From NCBI RefSeq assembly GCF_028714215.1, contig NZ_JAQTMS010000002.1, forward strand, positions 124,001 through 188,000: DNA of 64,000 bases, in the 5' to 3' direction. Both the position numbers and the translations under genes were made by a program. The notes under the pieces were generated by a model. That model had not been told where the DNA came from. It searched no databases and worked only from the letters and a program-made list of their open reading frames with translations. This DNA comes from Rhodoferax sp. (GTDB taxonomy: Bacteria > Pseudomonadota > Gammaproteobacteria > Burkholderiales > Burkholderiaceae_C). Every line of letters begins with the position of its first letter. The first letter of the stretch is position 1. Positions 37,310-46,604 of this stretch are shown one piece after another.

Positions 37310-38707
37310 TCAGACATGTCGCAGTGCATCGACAATCATCAGCTTTGAAGCCCGGTTGGCCGGCCACCAGGCCGAAATCATCGCCACCACGATCAGGCCG
37401 ACAGCACTCTCGAAAATCAGTCCCAGATCGCCCCAGACCCGCACCTTGACCGGATAGGCGTACACATAGCCGGGCGGCGTCCAGGTCAAGCCGCTGTGGT
37501 TGATCAGGCTTGCGACCAGCAAGGCCGTGAGCACGCCAAGCACCGCACCGATCAGCCCCAACAGCAACCCTTCGCACATGAAAAGAGAGCGGATGCCCGC
37601 GCGGCGCTGGCCGATGGCGCGCAAGGTGCCGATTTCGACGGTGCGTTCCACCACCGCCATGCTCATGGTGTTGCCGACGGTGAACAGCACAATGACACCG
37701 ATCAGGGCGGCAATGAAGCCGAACACGGAATCGAAAAATTGAACCGATTGGCCATAGATCGGCGCCAGCGTTTCGAAGTCCAGCACCTCAAGCGGTGCTT
37801 CTTTCAAGGTGGTCGCCAACAACTGTTCCAGCCGTGCTCTGGCGGCGGCAATTTGGAAAGTGTGCTGCAACTGGATCTGGATCGCCGTGACCTGCGGCGG
37901 CGCGGCGCCGAAGACCAGCCGTTGCGCCTGGGCCAAATGCATGACCAGGACGGTGTCATCGAATTCCTTGAAGCCCCAGTTTTCGGCCTTCACGACGTTC
38001 AGGCTGACGACGTTGGGCGCGCCATGCACGTTGGCCGCCAGCATTTCGATGCCGGTCGGGCTGGTCTGGCTGGCGCGCGACGCCGCGCTTGCCTCGAGAG
38101 CGGAAAGGGCCGTAATGTCATCCGGTGCGGCACGCGCATCGCCAGCCGATGGCACTGGTGCGGCTGGGCAGTTGTCGACTTTGAGCGGCAGGCACAATTG
38201 CAGCATTCGGGCCACGCCAGTGCCGATGACAACCGCGTCCGGACTGGTACCGGTCAAAGCGAACTGCGGCGAGTAGCTCAGGCTGCCGTAATCGTCCCAT
38301 TGGCGCAGCTGATTTTGTTCTCCCACCACGATGCCCGAGGCAATCACATTCTTCGACACGCCGGCCGCGAAATTGCCCGCGATGCCGCCAAGTTGCAGCT
38401 TTGGCGTCACCACGGTCAACATCGGCGCCAACACCGGATCGAGCTTCACAACATCGATGATGCGCTGATAGTCAGGGATGCCATAGGCGGCTGGATTGCC
38501 GCTGCCATAAAGAAAGTAGTTTTTGTGCTGGATTTGCAGATGACCGTGCATTTGCACATAGCCGGTCTGCAAGGCGTAAATTGAATTGCGGCTGTAACCG
38601 CCAAATATCAGAATGGCGCCCAGGCCTATCATCATGGCCAGCAGAGTGGTCAGCGAGCGGCGACGGTTGCGCAGCAAATTGCGCAGGGCAAGTAAAAAAG
38701 TGTTCAT
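37310..38707 (-). CDS. FtsX/MacB-type ABC transporter permease
   Basis: A 465-aa inner-membrane protein with the LolCE/MacB topology: one helix at about 18-38, a large periplasmic domain of about 280 residues, then three helices near 335-360, 385-405 and 435-455. The last part holds TVGNTMSMAVVERTVEIGTLRAIGQRRAGI, the conserved cytoplasmic coupling segment. Such transporters move substrates out of the inner membrane's outer leaflet rather than across it. Its start overlaps the ATPase gene stop (ATGA). Confidence 0.88.
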   Translation of the reverse strand: MNTFLLALRNLLRNRRRSLTTLLAMMIGLGAILIFGGYSRNSIYALQTGYVQMHGHLQIQHKNYFLYGSGNPAAYGIPDYQRIIDVVKLDPVLAPMLTVVTPKLQLGGIAGNFAAGVSKNVIASGIVVGEQNQLRQWDDYGSLSYSPQFALTGTSPDAVVIGTGVARMLQLCLPLKVDNCPAAPVPSAGDARAAPDDITALSALEASAASRASQTSPTGIEMLAANVHGAPNVVSLNVVKAENWGFKEFDDTVLVMHLAQAQRLVFGAAPPQVTAIQIQLQHTFQIAAARARLEQLLATTLKEAPLEVLDFETLAPIYGQSVQFFDSVFGFIAALIGVIVLFTVGNTMSMAVVERTVEIGTLRAIGQRRAGIRSLFMCEGLLLGLIGAVLGVLTALLVASLINHSGLTWTPPGYVYAYPVKVRVWGDLGLIFESAVGLIVVAMISAWWPANRASKLMIVDALRHV

Positions 38708-39411
38708 GCGCCGGCCTCCACCAAGTCGGTGTTTCGCTCGACATGGGTGATGCGGCCATCACGGATGAATACGGCATCGTCCGCTTCCGCCTGCACCTGC
38801 GGGTCGTGCGAGGAAAACACAAAAGACACATGGTGCTGGCGCTGCATCTGGCGCATCAGCGCAATGATGGCGGCACCGGTTTGACTGTCCAGATTGGCGG
38901 TCGGCTCGTCGGCCAGCACCAGTTGCGGCGCGGGGGCCAGCGCGCGCGCAATCGCCACCCGTTGCCGCTGACCGCCGGACAGTTGCCCCGGGCGGTGGTT
39001 GGCCTTGTCGGCGAGCCCGACAGCATCCAGCAATGCCAGCACACGCTCCCGGCGCTGCGCCGCCGCCAGCTTGGCCAGCAGTAACGGGTATTCAACGTTT
39101 TCATACGCCGTCAAAACCGGCAGCAGGTTGAAATTTTGAAAAATGAAACCGAGATGGTGAGCCCGAAAATCGGACAAGGCGTCGTCCGACAGGCTGCGTA
39201 TCGATTGGCCGGCGACGATGACCTCGCCCTGATCGGGCCGGTCGATGCAGCCGATCAAGTTCAATAAAGTCGTCTTGCCGCTGCCGGACGGGCCGGAGAT
39301 CACGGTGAAGCAGTTGGGACGGATTGCAAGATTGATGTCGCACAGGGCCGGCACACCCACCGAATCGAGATGGTAAGTCTTGCTGACCTGCTTCAGGATA
39401 ACTGTATGCAT
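38704..39411 (-). CDS. LolD/MacB-type ABC transporter ATPase
   Basis: A 235-aa ATPase of the LolD/MacB/FtsE class. Walker A is GPSGSGKTT, the signature is LSGGQRQRVAIARAL, and Walker B is LVLADEPTANLD. It heads the cluster ATPase-permease-LolA-like-barrel. The 163 bp between it and the divergent AraC-type gene holds no further gene. Confidence 0.93.
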   Translation of the reverse strand: MHTVILKQVSKTYHLDSVGVPALCDINLAIRPNCFTVISGPSGSGKTTLLNLIGCIDRPDQGEVIVAGQSIRSLSDDALSDFRAHHLGFIFQNFNLLPVLTAYENVEYPLLLAKLAAAQRRERVLALLDAVGLADKANHRPGQLSGGQRQRVAIARALAPAPQLVLADEPTANLDSQTGAAIIALMRQMQRQHHVSFVFSSHDPQVQAEADDAVFIRDGRITHVERNTDLVEAGA

Positions 39412-39574
39412 GGCACTTTAGCGAGTAGGTATTGGCGAATAAAAGCTCAACTGACACTGCAGCGTTACCGGCTTCTCCGGTGGCAAGCACGCTCCAACCA
39501 CCGGCGCAGTGTGCCACTCCCGGGACGGCGTGTATAGAACGATTTCGACATACTGCCTGCGCTAGACTGCGACT

Positions 39575-40471
39575 ATGAGTCTCCCCCATGATCAGGGAAA
39601 TCAAGTCGCGACGGGGACGCTGCCGCACAGCGCACTGATCGCACCTCGCTTGTCTCTTTCGTCCTGCGTGCGGGCCTATCTGACGCGAAGCACGCTGGGA
39701 GCCAATCTGCGCCCTGATCAGCGGAACAATTACTTCCCGGCCTCGCCTCTGTGTGGCATCACTTGGGTACTGCAGGGCGAAGCGCAGCTCATTCGTCGTG
39801 GCAACGAATGGGTCAGCGAGCCGGTGCCGACGGTTTCCTTCGCCGGTCCCCACACCGTACCCGTGGTCCACGCCAACCCCGGACCGGTCCAGGCGTTTAT
39901 GCTGGCGCTCATGCCGCAGGCCCTGCGGGCCATGGCCGGTGTGAACATCGCTTGCCACGTCAACCGAATTGTGCCGATCAGCAGCGTTCTGGATGCATCC
40001 TGGCAGGCCATGGCGGGGGCGGTGCTGGGGGCGAGCGACGATGCTGCGCGGGTGCAAGTGATCGAGGCGTTTCTGGAGCCACGCTGGCGCGCCGTGCGCC
40101 AAACTGCGTTGCCCAGGACGGATCGTTACCGCTACTGGGTGGAGGGGCTGGCACTCCAGGCGGCCAGCTCGGGCATCGGTAAAAGCCTGCGACAGATGGA
40201 GCGCCGGATCAAGCAAAAAGCCGGTTTGCCCTTGCGCGAGCTGCGAAGTCTGGCACGGGCTGAAGAATCGTTTCTCAACACGCGCACAAACGCTGCCTCT
40301 GGCGCAAGGAATTACCAACTCAATTGGGCCACCCTGGCGGCTGACGGCGGCTTTGCCGACCAATCCCATCTGTGCCGCGAAACGCGCCGCATGTCAGGCC
40401 TGAGCCCGAATGAGTTGAAAAAAGCGATTCAAGAAGACGAGAGTTTTTGGGCCTATCGGATCTGGTCCTGA
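39575..40471 (+). CDS. AraC-family transcriptional regulator
   Basis: A 298-aa protein with a C-terminal AraC-type DNA-binding region (about 185-285: KSLRQMERRIKQKAGLPLRELR... and ATLAADGGFADQSHLCRETRRMSGLSPNEL) and an N-terminal sensor domain like DUF6597 (PLCGITWVLQGEAQLIRR). The second helix-turn-helix (FADQSHLCRETRRMSGLSP) is well preserved; the first is weaker. It is divergent from the ABC/LolA-like cluster and is the most likely local regulator, by position only. Confidence 0.85.
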   Translation: MSLPHDQGNQVATGTLPHSALIAPRLSLSSCVRAYLTRSTLGANLRPDQRNNYFPASPLCGITWVLQGEAQLIRRGNEWVSEPVPTVSFAGPHTVPVVHANPGPVQAFMLALMPQALRAMAGVNIACHVNRIVPISSVLDASWQAMAGAVLGASDDAARVQVIEAFLEPRWRAVRQTALPRTDRYRYWVEGLALQAASSGIGKSLRQMERRIKQKAGLPLRELRSLARAEESFLNTRTNAASGARNYQLNWATLAADGGFADQSHLCRETRRMSGLSPNELKKAIQEDESFWAYRIWS

Positions 40472-40575
40472 CAAGGCCTTGAAACCGCCCCCCTCGCGGC
40501 AAATAATCGGCCATCCTGCGTAGCTGAAAAATCGATCCGGACAGGAAATTCAAGTATCGCGGGCCAAGAATCAAA

Positions 40576-41103
40576 TCAATTCAAAGGCGCACTGATTTCA
40601 AACATTGCGGCCGCTGTCCCCAACAGGTTGACTTGGACCGACCAACCCGGCTTGAATTCATAGGCCAAACCAAATATCAAGCCGGGTGAAAAACCCTTGT
40701 AGTTCAAAGGCACTTTATTTTTAAAGGAATCCACGTAGCCATAGATCAACCCGGCCGTCCATTTGAACGCCAGCGGCTTGACGCCGCCGATCGAACGATA
40801 GACACGGCCCCAGGGGTAGATATACAAGCTTTCTTGCCCAAATGAATTTCTAAAAAGTGTGATGCCGTCAAGGCTGGTGTCGACGTACTCTCGCTCCAAG
40901 CCAATCATCACCACATCTTTGTGCTCGGCATCGAACGTGTAATGGTGGGTATACGGACTAAATTGCAGTCGTAACACATTGCCCTTGGCCGCGTCGGGCG
41001 CAGCCTCTTGCTGCGCCAGCGCACTGCCAGCGAGGTGGGCCACAATCAGGCCCAAGGCGATGCGGATGCGTGTTTTCAAAGGTAACAATGCGAAATTGTT
41101 CAT
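40576..41103 (-). CDS. Small predicted outer-membrane protein (Burkholderiales family)
   Basis: A 175-aa secreted protein from the ATG at 41103. The signal is RIRIALGLIVAHLAGSALAQ. The mature chain has short amphipathic strands (VVMIGLEREYVDTSLDGITLFRNSFGQESLYIYPWGRVYR, AGLIYGYVDSFKNKVPLNYKGFSPGLIFGLAYEF). Proteins with this FRNSFGQxSxYxY and Y-K-G-FSPG pattern are often labelled sn-glycerol-3-phosphate transporter in Burkholderiales, a name I would not trust; a PagP-like small barrel is more likely. An ATG 33 codons further upstream (41202) is in frame but overlaps the divergent gene. Confidence 0.65.
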   Translation of the reverse strand: MNNFALLPLKTRIRIALGLIVAHLAGSALAQQEAAPDAAKGNVLRLQFSPYTHHYTFDAEHKDVVMIGLEREYVDTSLDGITLFRNSFGQESLYIYPWGRVYRSIGGVKPLAFKWTAGLIYGYVDSFKNKVPLNYKGFSPGLIFGLAYEFKPGWSVQVNLLGTAAAMFEISAPLN

Positions 41104-42037
41104 GCGGCGACTGTTGAGTGTAACTTCTGTGGATTTGAGGACTACCCTGACGTGGGCTTGTTTGCTGCGTCTGATCTTGTTGTTTTCACTTCTGTCAATC
41201 ACCAGTTGCGCATGGCTCGATGGCGAACAACGTCAGATCATCTACCGCCCGACGCAGGGTGTGCCGACAGACTTTATGGGCCTTCGTTCCGGTGACGAAC
41301 GCTACTTTGTCAACGTGCCGCCAACCGGCCACAACCCGATCGATGCGGTTGATGCCGTGCAGCGTGTCGAAATCTGGTGGTTACCCCATGCCAACAAAAA
41401 CGCGCCCACTTTGCTGTATTTTCACGGCACGTTTCGCACCCTTTTCCAGAACATGCGCAAGATCGAAGCCTTGCGCGAGGCCGGCTTTGCCGTATTGGCG
41501 GTGGAATACCGTGGTTGGGGACTGAGCACGCCGATCACGCCTTCAGAGCAAACCATTTTGCAGGATGCCGCTGTAGCCTGGGCTGAACTACAGCGTCGCG
41601 AGCCACACGCCGGACAGCGGGTGATCTACGGCCACTCCATGGGCAGTGGCGTGGCGGTTGATCTGGCCAGCCGCCTGCAACCCAGATTGGACTACGGCGC
41701 GCTGATTTTGGAGTCGGCCTTTACCAGCTTCGCCGATGTGGCGCGCGAGGGTGGCCTTATCCTGCAATTTCTCAGCTACCTGAACAACGAACGCTTTGCC
41801 TCCATTGAAAAAATAGCGCTGGTAGGCGCGCCTCTGCTGATGATCCACGGCAGCGCCGACAGCACGATTCCCGTGCGTCTGGGTGAGAAGTTGTTCGCGG
41901 CAGCCAATCCTCCAAAACTATGGCTCGGCATTGAAGCTGGCGCGCACAGTGATCTGGACCAAGTGGGTCACGCGCAGTACCAGGCGACGCTCCGCAGCTT
42001 TATAAAGAAATACCTTTCGGCCAAGCAAGTCCCCTGA
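41102..42037 (+). CDS. Lipoprotein alpha/beta hydrolase
   Basis: Alpha/beta-hydrolase with nucleophile elbow GHSMGSG, catalytic Asp in MIHGSADSTIPV and His in AGAHSDL; LLYFHGTFRT gives the oxyanion strand. The N-terminus is hydrophobic and ends in a lipobox LLSITSCAW, so the protein is probably a membrane-anchored lipoprotein. The start is uncertain: the ATG at 41102 overlaps the divergent gene's ATG, and a GTG at 41129 gives a tighter lipoprotein signal. Neither has a clear ribosome-binding site. Length is 311 aa from 41102. Similar proteins (ABHD13/BEM46-like) have unknown esterase or thioesterase substrates. Confidence 0.8.
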   Translation: MRRLLSVTSVDLRTTLTWACLLRLILLFSLLSITSCAWLDGEQRQIIYRPTQGVPTDFMGLRSGDERYFVNVPPTGHNPIDAVDAVQRVEIWWLPHANKNAPTLLYFHGTFRTLFQNMRKIEALREAGFAVLAVEYRGWGLSTPITPSEQTILQDAAVAWAELQRREPHAGQRVIYGHSMGSGVAVDLASRLQPRLDYGALILESAFTSFADVAREGGLILQFLSYLNNERFASIEKIALVGAPLLMIHGSADSTIPVRLGEKLFAAANPPKLWLGIEAGAHSDLDQVGHAQYQATLRSFIKKYLSAKQVP

Positions 42038-42121
42038 CAAGTCAATTCAGCTTGAGCGGCGCCAGCTGCTTGCGCGCAGTTGCCAATCAGCACACGCCCA
42101 AGCCAATCCCCCGGCCGGCTT

Positions 42122-42763
42122 TCAGGGGTTCCCTTGGTCTGGTTGATGGAGCAGGTTTCCCAGACTCCTGCGCAGTTGCTGCGCCGACACAAACTGGATG
42201 CCTTCCCAACCCAAGGCACAGGCAGCGTCAACATTGCCTTTCAGATCGTCGATCATCAGCGTCTGTGCCGGCGCCAGCGCGTAACGGGCTTGCAGCAGTT
42301 GGTAGATGGCAGGTTCCGGCTTGATGTGCTGCACGTCACCGGAAAAAATACCACCATCGAACCATTGCAAGAAGGTATGTTTTTGCTCCAGCGTACGGGC
42401 ATAAGGAACCGGCATGTTGGAGAGAAAATACAGGCGCACGTCGCCCCGCAGACGGCGCCTTTCATCCAATTCGGCCAGCACGGCAACGCTGTCTTGCAGC
42501 GGGCGCAGTCGCTCGCCGATGCCCGCCACCAGGCCCCGCAGTTGCCGCGGCGGCAACGCCAATCGTTGCGCCGTGCGCCGGACCACGAGCTCCAGTGTGA
42601 TCTGGCCGCGATCAAACGCATGCCAGTCCGCGTGACCGAACAGGGAGCGGGCCAAATGCTGCGCTGCCTGCGGCGTCGCCGTCAAATCAGGAAAGTGTTC
42701 TGCCAGCAACTGCGCCGGCTGCCAATCCACCAGCACCGCGCCGAAATCGAATACCAGGTTCAT
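42122..42763 (-). CDS. HAD-superfamily hydrolase
   Basis: A 213-aa HAD-IA-type protein. Motif I is FDFGAVLVDW, with the nucleophile Asp present but Gly where most phosphatases have the second Asp, as in YihX-like members. Motif II is FLSNMP, the Lys is in HIKPEPAIYQ, and motif IV is MIDDLKGNVDAA. Start 42763 (MNLVFDFG) is fixed by the family's extreme N-terminal motif I. YihX-like enzymes act on sugar phosphates, which would suit the pgi/tal neighbourhood, but this is a guess. It follows the YcaQ-like gene by 5 bp. Confidence 0.85.
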   Translation of the reverse strand: MNLVFDFGAVLVDWQPAQLLAEHFPDLTATPQAAQHLARSLFGHADWHAFDRGQITLELVVRRTAQRLALPPRQLRGLVAGIGERLRPLQDSVAVLAELDERRRLRGDVRLYFLSNMPVPYARTLEQKHTFLQWFDGGIFSGDVQHIKPEPAIYQLLQARYALAPAQTLMIDDLKGNVDAACALGWEGIQFVSAQQLRRSLGNLLHQPDQGNP

Positions 42764-42768
42764 GCGTC

Positions 42769-44004
42769 TCAAGCTCCCGGTGAAAGCGGGGACAAGGCCT
42801 GCCGCAAACGGGCCCGCAAGGCGGGTGGCGCTGTGCGCGTGACTTTCACCTGGGGCGTGCCATGCCAGACGGCGCAACGCGTCAGCGCTTGCGCCAGCTC
42901 AACCACGGACGCGTCATTGATCTCAATTGCCGGTTCCAGAAACAAGGCCTTGACCTCGAACACGCCCAGCGCCCGATGCGCCTTGGCATCAAGCCGCCCA
43001 ATCAGCTGACCCCGGTGCAGGATCGGCAACACAAAGTAGCCATAAGTGCGCTTGGCCTGCGGCGTATAGCACTCGATGCGGTAGTCGAAGCCAAACATGA
43101 CGGCGGCACGCTCACGGTCCCACACCAGTGGGTCAAAAGGAGACAGCAGCGTGGTGTGGGTTGCGCTCAACTTCCCGGCCAGGGCTCTTTTCAGCAGCCC
43201 GGCATGGGCCGCATGCACATAGCCCGCCACCGACCAGCCTTGCACCTGGACACGCCGCACCAGACCTTGCTCCACCAGCGCGTCCAGATCGGCATCCTTG
43301 AGACGCGGTTTGAGGCGAAAGTAGTCATGCACCCAGCGCGCCTGCGTCACCCCCAACGCCAGGATCGCTTTTTCAATGAAGCGGCCGTGCACTTGCGCGG
43401 CCGCTGGCAACGCCATCGTCTTGATCGCCGGGCAGACCCGGTGCGCCAGGTCATAGACGCGCTGGAAGTTCTCGCGTCGTGCCACCATCAGTTCACCTTT
43501 GGCGAACAAGGCCTCCAGCCAGCGCTTCTCGTCCTTCCAACCCCACCAGCCGCCGCTCTGGCCGTCACCGCGCTCGAAATCGGAGGACTTGACCGGGCCG
43601 TTGGCCGCTATGTGCGCCAGCAACGCGTCGAGCTGTGCGCGCTGCTTCTCGTGGCTCTCTTCTCCTCTGGCAATCCCCCAATGGCGGCGGGTTTGCTGGT
43701 TGTAGCTGCGATGCAGCGCCAAGTGCTCGATCGGGGCAAAGCAGGCCTCATGGGCCCAAGTTTCGAACAGCGCGGCGCTGGCCAGAGCCTGGTCCAACCA
43801 TTGCACAGGGTAGCTGCCCAAGCGGGAAAAAAGCACCACGTAAGGGCTGCGCGCCACCACATGAATGGTGTCGATCTGGAGCAATTGCATGCGCTCCAGG
43901 CAACGCCGCAGACTCAGGCGAGTGGCGGCCCGCTCGGGCGCCAGCAACAAACCCTGGGCCGCCAGTTGCAAATGGCGGGCCTGCGTCTGGCTTAACTCAA
44001 GCAC
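42769..44004 (-). CDS. YcaQ/AlkX-like winged-helix DNA glycosylase
   Basis: A 411-aa protein of the HTH_42 (YcaQ) family, DNA glycosylases that unhook interstrand crosslinks and remove bulky alkyl lesions. It contains tandem winged-helix segments and the catalytic QLIGRLDAKAHR stretch, where the QxGRxDxK pattern supplies the active-site Gln and Asp. The N-terminal LEQ-type region reads RCLERMQLLQIDTIHVVARSPYVVLFSRLG. It lies 6 bp after pgi, so it is probably co-transcribed with a sugar enzyme for no obvious reason. Confidence 0.87.
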   Translation of the reverse strand: MLELSQTQARHLQLAAQGLLLAPERAATRLSLRRCLERMQLLQIDTIHVVARSPYVVLFSRLGSYPVQWLDQALASAALFETWAHEACFAPIEHLALHRSYNQQTRRHWGIARGEESHEKQRAQLDALLAHIAANGPVKSSDFERGDGQSGGWWGWKDEKRWLEALFAKGELMVARRENFQRVYDLAHRVCPAIKTMALPAAAQVHGRFIEKAILALGVTQARWVHDYFRLKPRLKDADLDALVEQGLVRRVQVQGWSVAGYVHAAHAGLLKRALAGKLSATHTTLLSPFDPLVWDRERAAVMFGFDYRIECYTPQAKRTYGYFVLPILHRGQLIGRLDAKAHRALGVFEVKALFLEPAIEINDASVVELAQALTRCAVWHGTPQVKVTRTAPPALRARLRQALSPLSPGA

Positions 44005-44010
44005 TCGAAT

Positions 44011-45588
44011 TCACCGGTCGTTCGAGCGCAGGCGCGACAACAAGCCCGCCGTGGAGCCATCGAGCCCCGCCAGATCGCCATGGGCCAGACGCAGTTCCAG
44101 GTCCTTGGCCAGCACCTTGCCCAGCTCGACACCCCATTGGTCGAAACTGTTGATGCCCCACAGCGAGCCGCTGACAAAGACACGGTGTTCCTGCAGGGCA
44201 ATCAAGGCCCCCAGACTGGTGGGCGTGAGCTCGTCGAGCAGCAGGAAAGTACTGGGCCGGTTGCCGGGGAAGTTCTTGTGACCGCCCGCATCCATCTTGC
44301 CCAGCATCAGCGCCTGGGCCTGGGCCAGCACATTGGCCAGCAACAAGTCGTGATGCCCGGGCAATGGGTGCCTCGGTCTTTTGACCGCCACAAATTCCAC
44401 CGGCACCACGTCGGTACCCTGGTGCAGCATCTGGAAATAAGCGTGCTGACCGTTGGTGCCGGGCTCACCCCACAGCACCGGCGAGGTGCCGTACGGTAGG
44501 GCCTCACCCTGTGCGTCGACCCGCTTGCCGTTGCTTTCCATCTCCAACTGCTGCAAATAGGCCGGCAGGCGGCGCAGGGCACTGTGATACGGTGCGATGG
44601 AGCGGCTGCCAAAGCTGTGGAAGTTGCGGTACCAGAGATCCAGCAAGCCCAGTCGCACCGGCAAATTGAGTTCCAGCGGTGCGTTGCGGAAGTGCTGGTC
44701 CATCGCATGCGCGCCGGCCAGAAATTGGCGAAAACCTTCGCCCCCAATGGCGATCGCCAGCGGCAGGCCGATGGCCGACCAGAGCGAATAGCGTCCCCCC
44801 ACCCAGTCCCAGAAACCGAAGGTGGTAGCGATGCCAAAGGCCTTGGCGGCCGCCACATTGGTGGTCAGGGCGGCGAAGTGGCGCCCGATATCGGTCCCGC
44901 CCTGCGCTTCAAACCAGGCCTTGGCCGAGCGCGCGTTGGTCATGGTCTCCAGGGTGGTGAAGGTTTTGCTGGCAATCAAAAACAGCGTGCTCTCGGGTTT
45001 CAGGCGCTTGAGCAACGCCGCCAACTCATGCCCGTCGACGTTCGAGACGAAGTGAAAACGTTTGGCGCGCAACACGAAGTCATCCAGCGCCAGCACCGCC
45101 ATTTGCGGACCCAGGTCGGAGCCACCGATGCCGATGTTGACGACGTCGGTGATTACCGGATCCGCGCGCACAGTCTGCGCGTAGGCCAGCATGGCATCCA
45201 GCGTGGCATGCACCTGGGCCAACTCGCTGGCCACGTTTTTCGTGGTTTCTGCTGAATCATCGGCTTTGGCCGGTAGTGGGGTTCTCAGCAGCCAATGCAT
45301 CACCGCGCGTTGTTCGGTATTGTTGATCGCGGCGCCGGTGAACATGGCATCCCGATGCTGTTCCACGCCACACTGGCGTGCCAGCTCAAACAGCAGTTGT
45401 TGCGTCCGGCGGTCGATCAAGTTCTTGGACAGATCGGCGAAGACGTGGGGGGCACTCTGGCTGAAGGCCGCAAAGCGGTTGGCGTCGGCGGCAAAGGCGC
45501 TGCGCAGATCGAAGGCCTGCCCCTCTTGCTTGAATAAATTCTGGAGCGCACTCCAGGCGGCAGTACGGTCACAACGGATACGGGTCAT
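44011..45588 (-). CDS. pgi: Glucose-6-phosphate isomerase
   Basis: Interconverts glucose 6-phosphate and fructose 6-phosphate. A 525-aa enzyme with VVNIGIGGSDLGPQM, the sugar-binding SKTFTTLET, the signatures FGFWDWVGGRYSLWSAIGLP and GEPGTNGQHAYFQMLHQGT, and the catalytic Lys region SFDQWGVELGK. Start 45588 (MTRIRCDRTAAW) has TAGGA upstream; an ATG seven codons earlier is possible. It follows tal by 24 bp. Confidence 0.97.
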   Translation of the reverse strand: MTRIRCDRTAAWSALQNLFKQEGQAFDLRSAFAADANRFAAFSQSAPHVFADLSKNLIDRRTQQLLFELARQCGVEQHRDAMFTGAAINNTEQRAVMHWLLRTPLPAKADDSAETTKNVASELAQVHATLDAMLAYAQTVRADPVITDVVNIGIGGSDLGPQMAVLALDDFVLRAKRFHFVSNVDGHELAALLKRLKPESTLFLIASKTFTTLETMTNARSAKAWFEAQGGTDIGRHFAALTTNVAAAKAFGIATTFGFWDWVGGRYSLWSAIGLPLAIAIGGEGFRQFLAGAHAMDQHFRNAPLELNLPVRLGLLDLWYRNFHSFGSRSIAPYHSALRRLPAYLQQLEMESNGKRVDAQGEALPYGTSPVLWGEPGTNGQHAYFQMLHQGTDVVPVEFVAVKRPRHPLPGHHDLLLANVLAQAQALMLGKMDAGGHKNFPGNRPSTFLLLDELTPTSLGALIALQEHRVFVSGSLWGINSFDQWGVELGKVLAKDLELRLAHGDLAGLDGSTAGLLSRLRSNDR

Positions 45589-45612
45589 GGGAAACGGTCC
45601 TACGGTCAAAGA

Positions 45613-46560
45613 TCACGCCGCCAGCAGCAATTGCTCAAGCTTGGCGCTGTCGCTACAAAATGCGCGAATGCCTTCGGCGAGCTTCTCGGTCGCCATCGCG
45701 TCTTCATTCAGGGCAAAACGGAAACTGGCCTCGTCATAATTCACGCGCGTCAGGTCCAGCGACTGGGCCAGTGTTGCATCCAGCGCGCGCTCCAGCGGTG
45801 CTTTGGTCGCCGCCAGGGTGGCCAGCAAATCCGGACTGATGGTCAGCAGGTCGCAACCGGCCAGCGCCGTGATTTGTCCGACATTGCGAAAACTGGCCCC
45901 CATCACCTCGGTGGCGACGCCGAATTTTTTGTAGTAGTTGTAGATTTGCCGCACCGATTTGACGCCGGGATCGCAGGCACCGGCGTTATCGGCTTCCACC
46001 CAGGCGGCTCCGGCCGTCTTTTTGTACCAGTCGTAAATGCGGCCGACAAAAGGCGAGATCAGCTGCACTTTGGCCTGGCCGCAGGCCACCGCCTGGCAGA
46101 ACGAGAACAGCAAAGTCAGATTGGTGTGGATGCCGCGCCGCTCCAGCTGCGCCGCGGCTGCGATCCCTTCCCAGGTGGCGGCCACCTTGATCAGAACCCG
46201 ATCGATGTGGATGCCCTGCGCCTGGTACAGCTCGATGAGGCGCTCGGCCCGTGCCACGGTGGCGTTGCTATCGAAGCTGAGCCGGGCATCGACTTCGGTA
46301 GAGACGCGCCCCGGAATGATGGACAGGATTTCACAGCCAAAGCGCACCAGCAGCCGGTCCATGACTTCATCCAGCGCACGACCCCGGTACCGGGCCACGG
46401 TGTCGGTCAACAAGGAACGGTAATCGGGCTTTTGCACCGCCTTCAGGATCAGCGACGGATTGGTAGTGGCGTCTTGCGGCAGATAGGCATCAATCTGCTT
46501 GAAGTCTCCGCTGTCGGCCACCACGGTGGTGAATTGTTTGAGTGCCTCGAGTTGGTTCAT
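45613..46560 (-). CDS. tal: Transaldolase (TalB type)
   Basis: Pentose-phosphate enzyme, 315 aa. [12 protein letters not shown], the Schiff-base Lys in [14 protein letters not shown], and the late [26 protein letters not shown] are all present. Start 46560 ([20 protein letters not shown]) matches the family; seven codons upstream are dropped. It lies 44 bp after the ABC ATPase gene and before pgi, so sugar-phosphate uptake and interconversion genes form one run. Confidence 0.97.
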   Translation of the reverse strand: MNQLEALKQFTTVVADSGDFKQIDAYLPQDATTNPSLILKAVQKPDYRSLLTDTVARYRGRALDEVMDRLLVRFGCEILSIIPGRVSTEVDARLSFDSNATVARAERLIELYQAQGIHIDRVLIKVAATWEGIAAAAQLERRGIHTNLTLLFSFCQAVACGQAKVQLISPFVGRIYDWYKKTAGAAWVEADNAGACDPGVKSVRQIYNYYKKFGVATEVMGASFRNVGQITALAGCDLLTISPDLLATLAATKAPLERALDATLAQSLDLTRVNYDEASFRFALNEDAMATEKLAEGIRAFCSDSAKLEQLLLAA

Positions 46561-46604
46561 GCCGCCATTATCCAGTCGCAACCGGCACGCCGCTCAGCAG
46601 CGCC

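Noticed and set aside
40576..41103. Naming the small outer-membrane protein a sn-glycerol-3-phosphate transporter
   Set aside because: At 175 aa with a signal peptide and strand-like pattern, it cannot be a 12-helix GlpT-type carrier; the label appears to be a propagated error.
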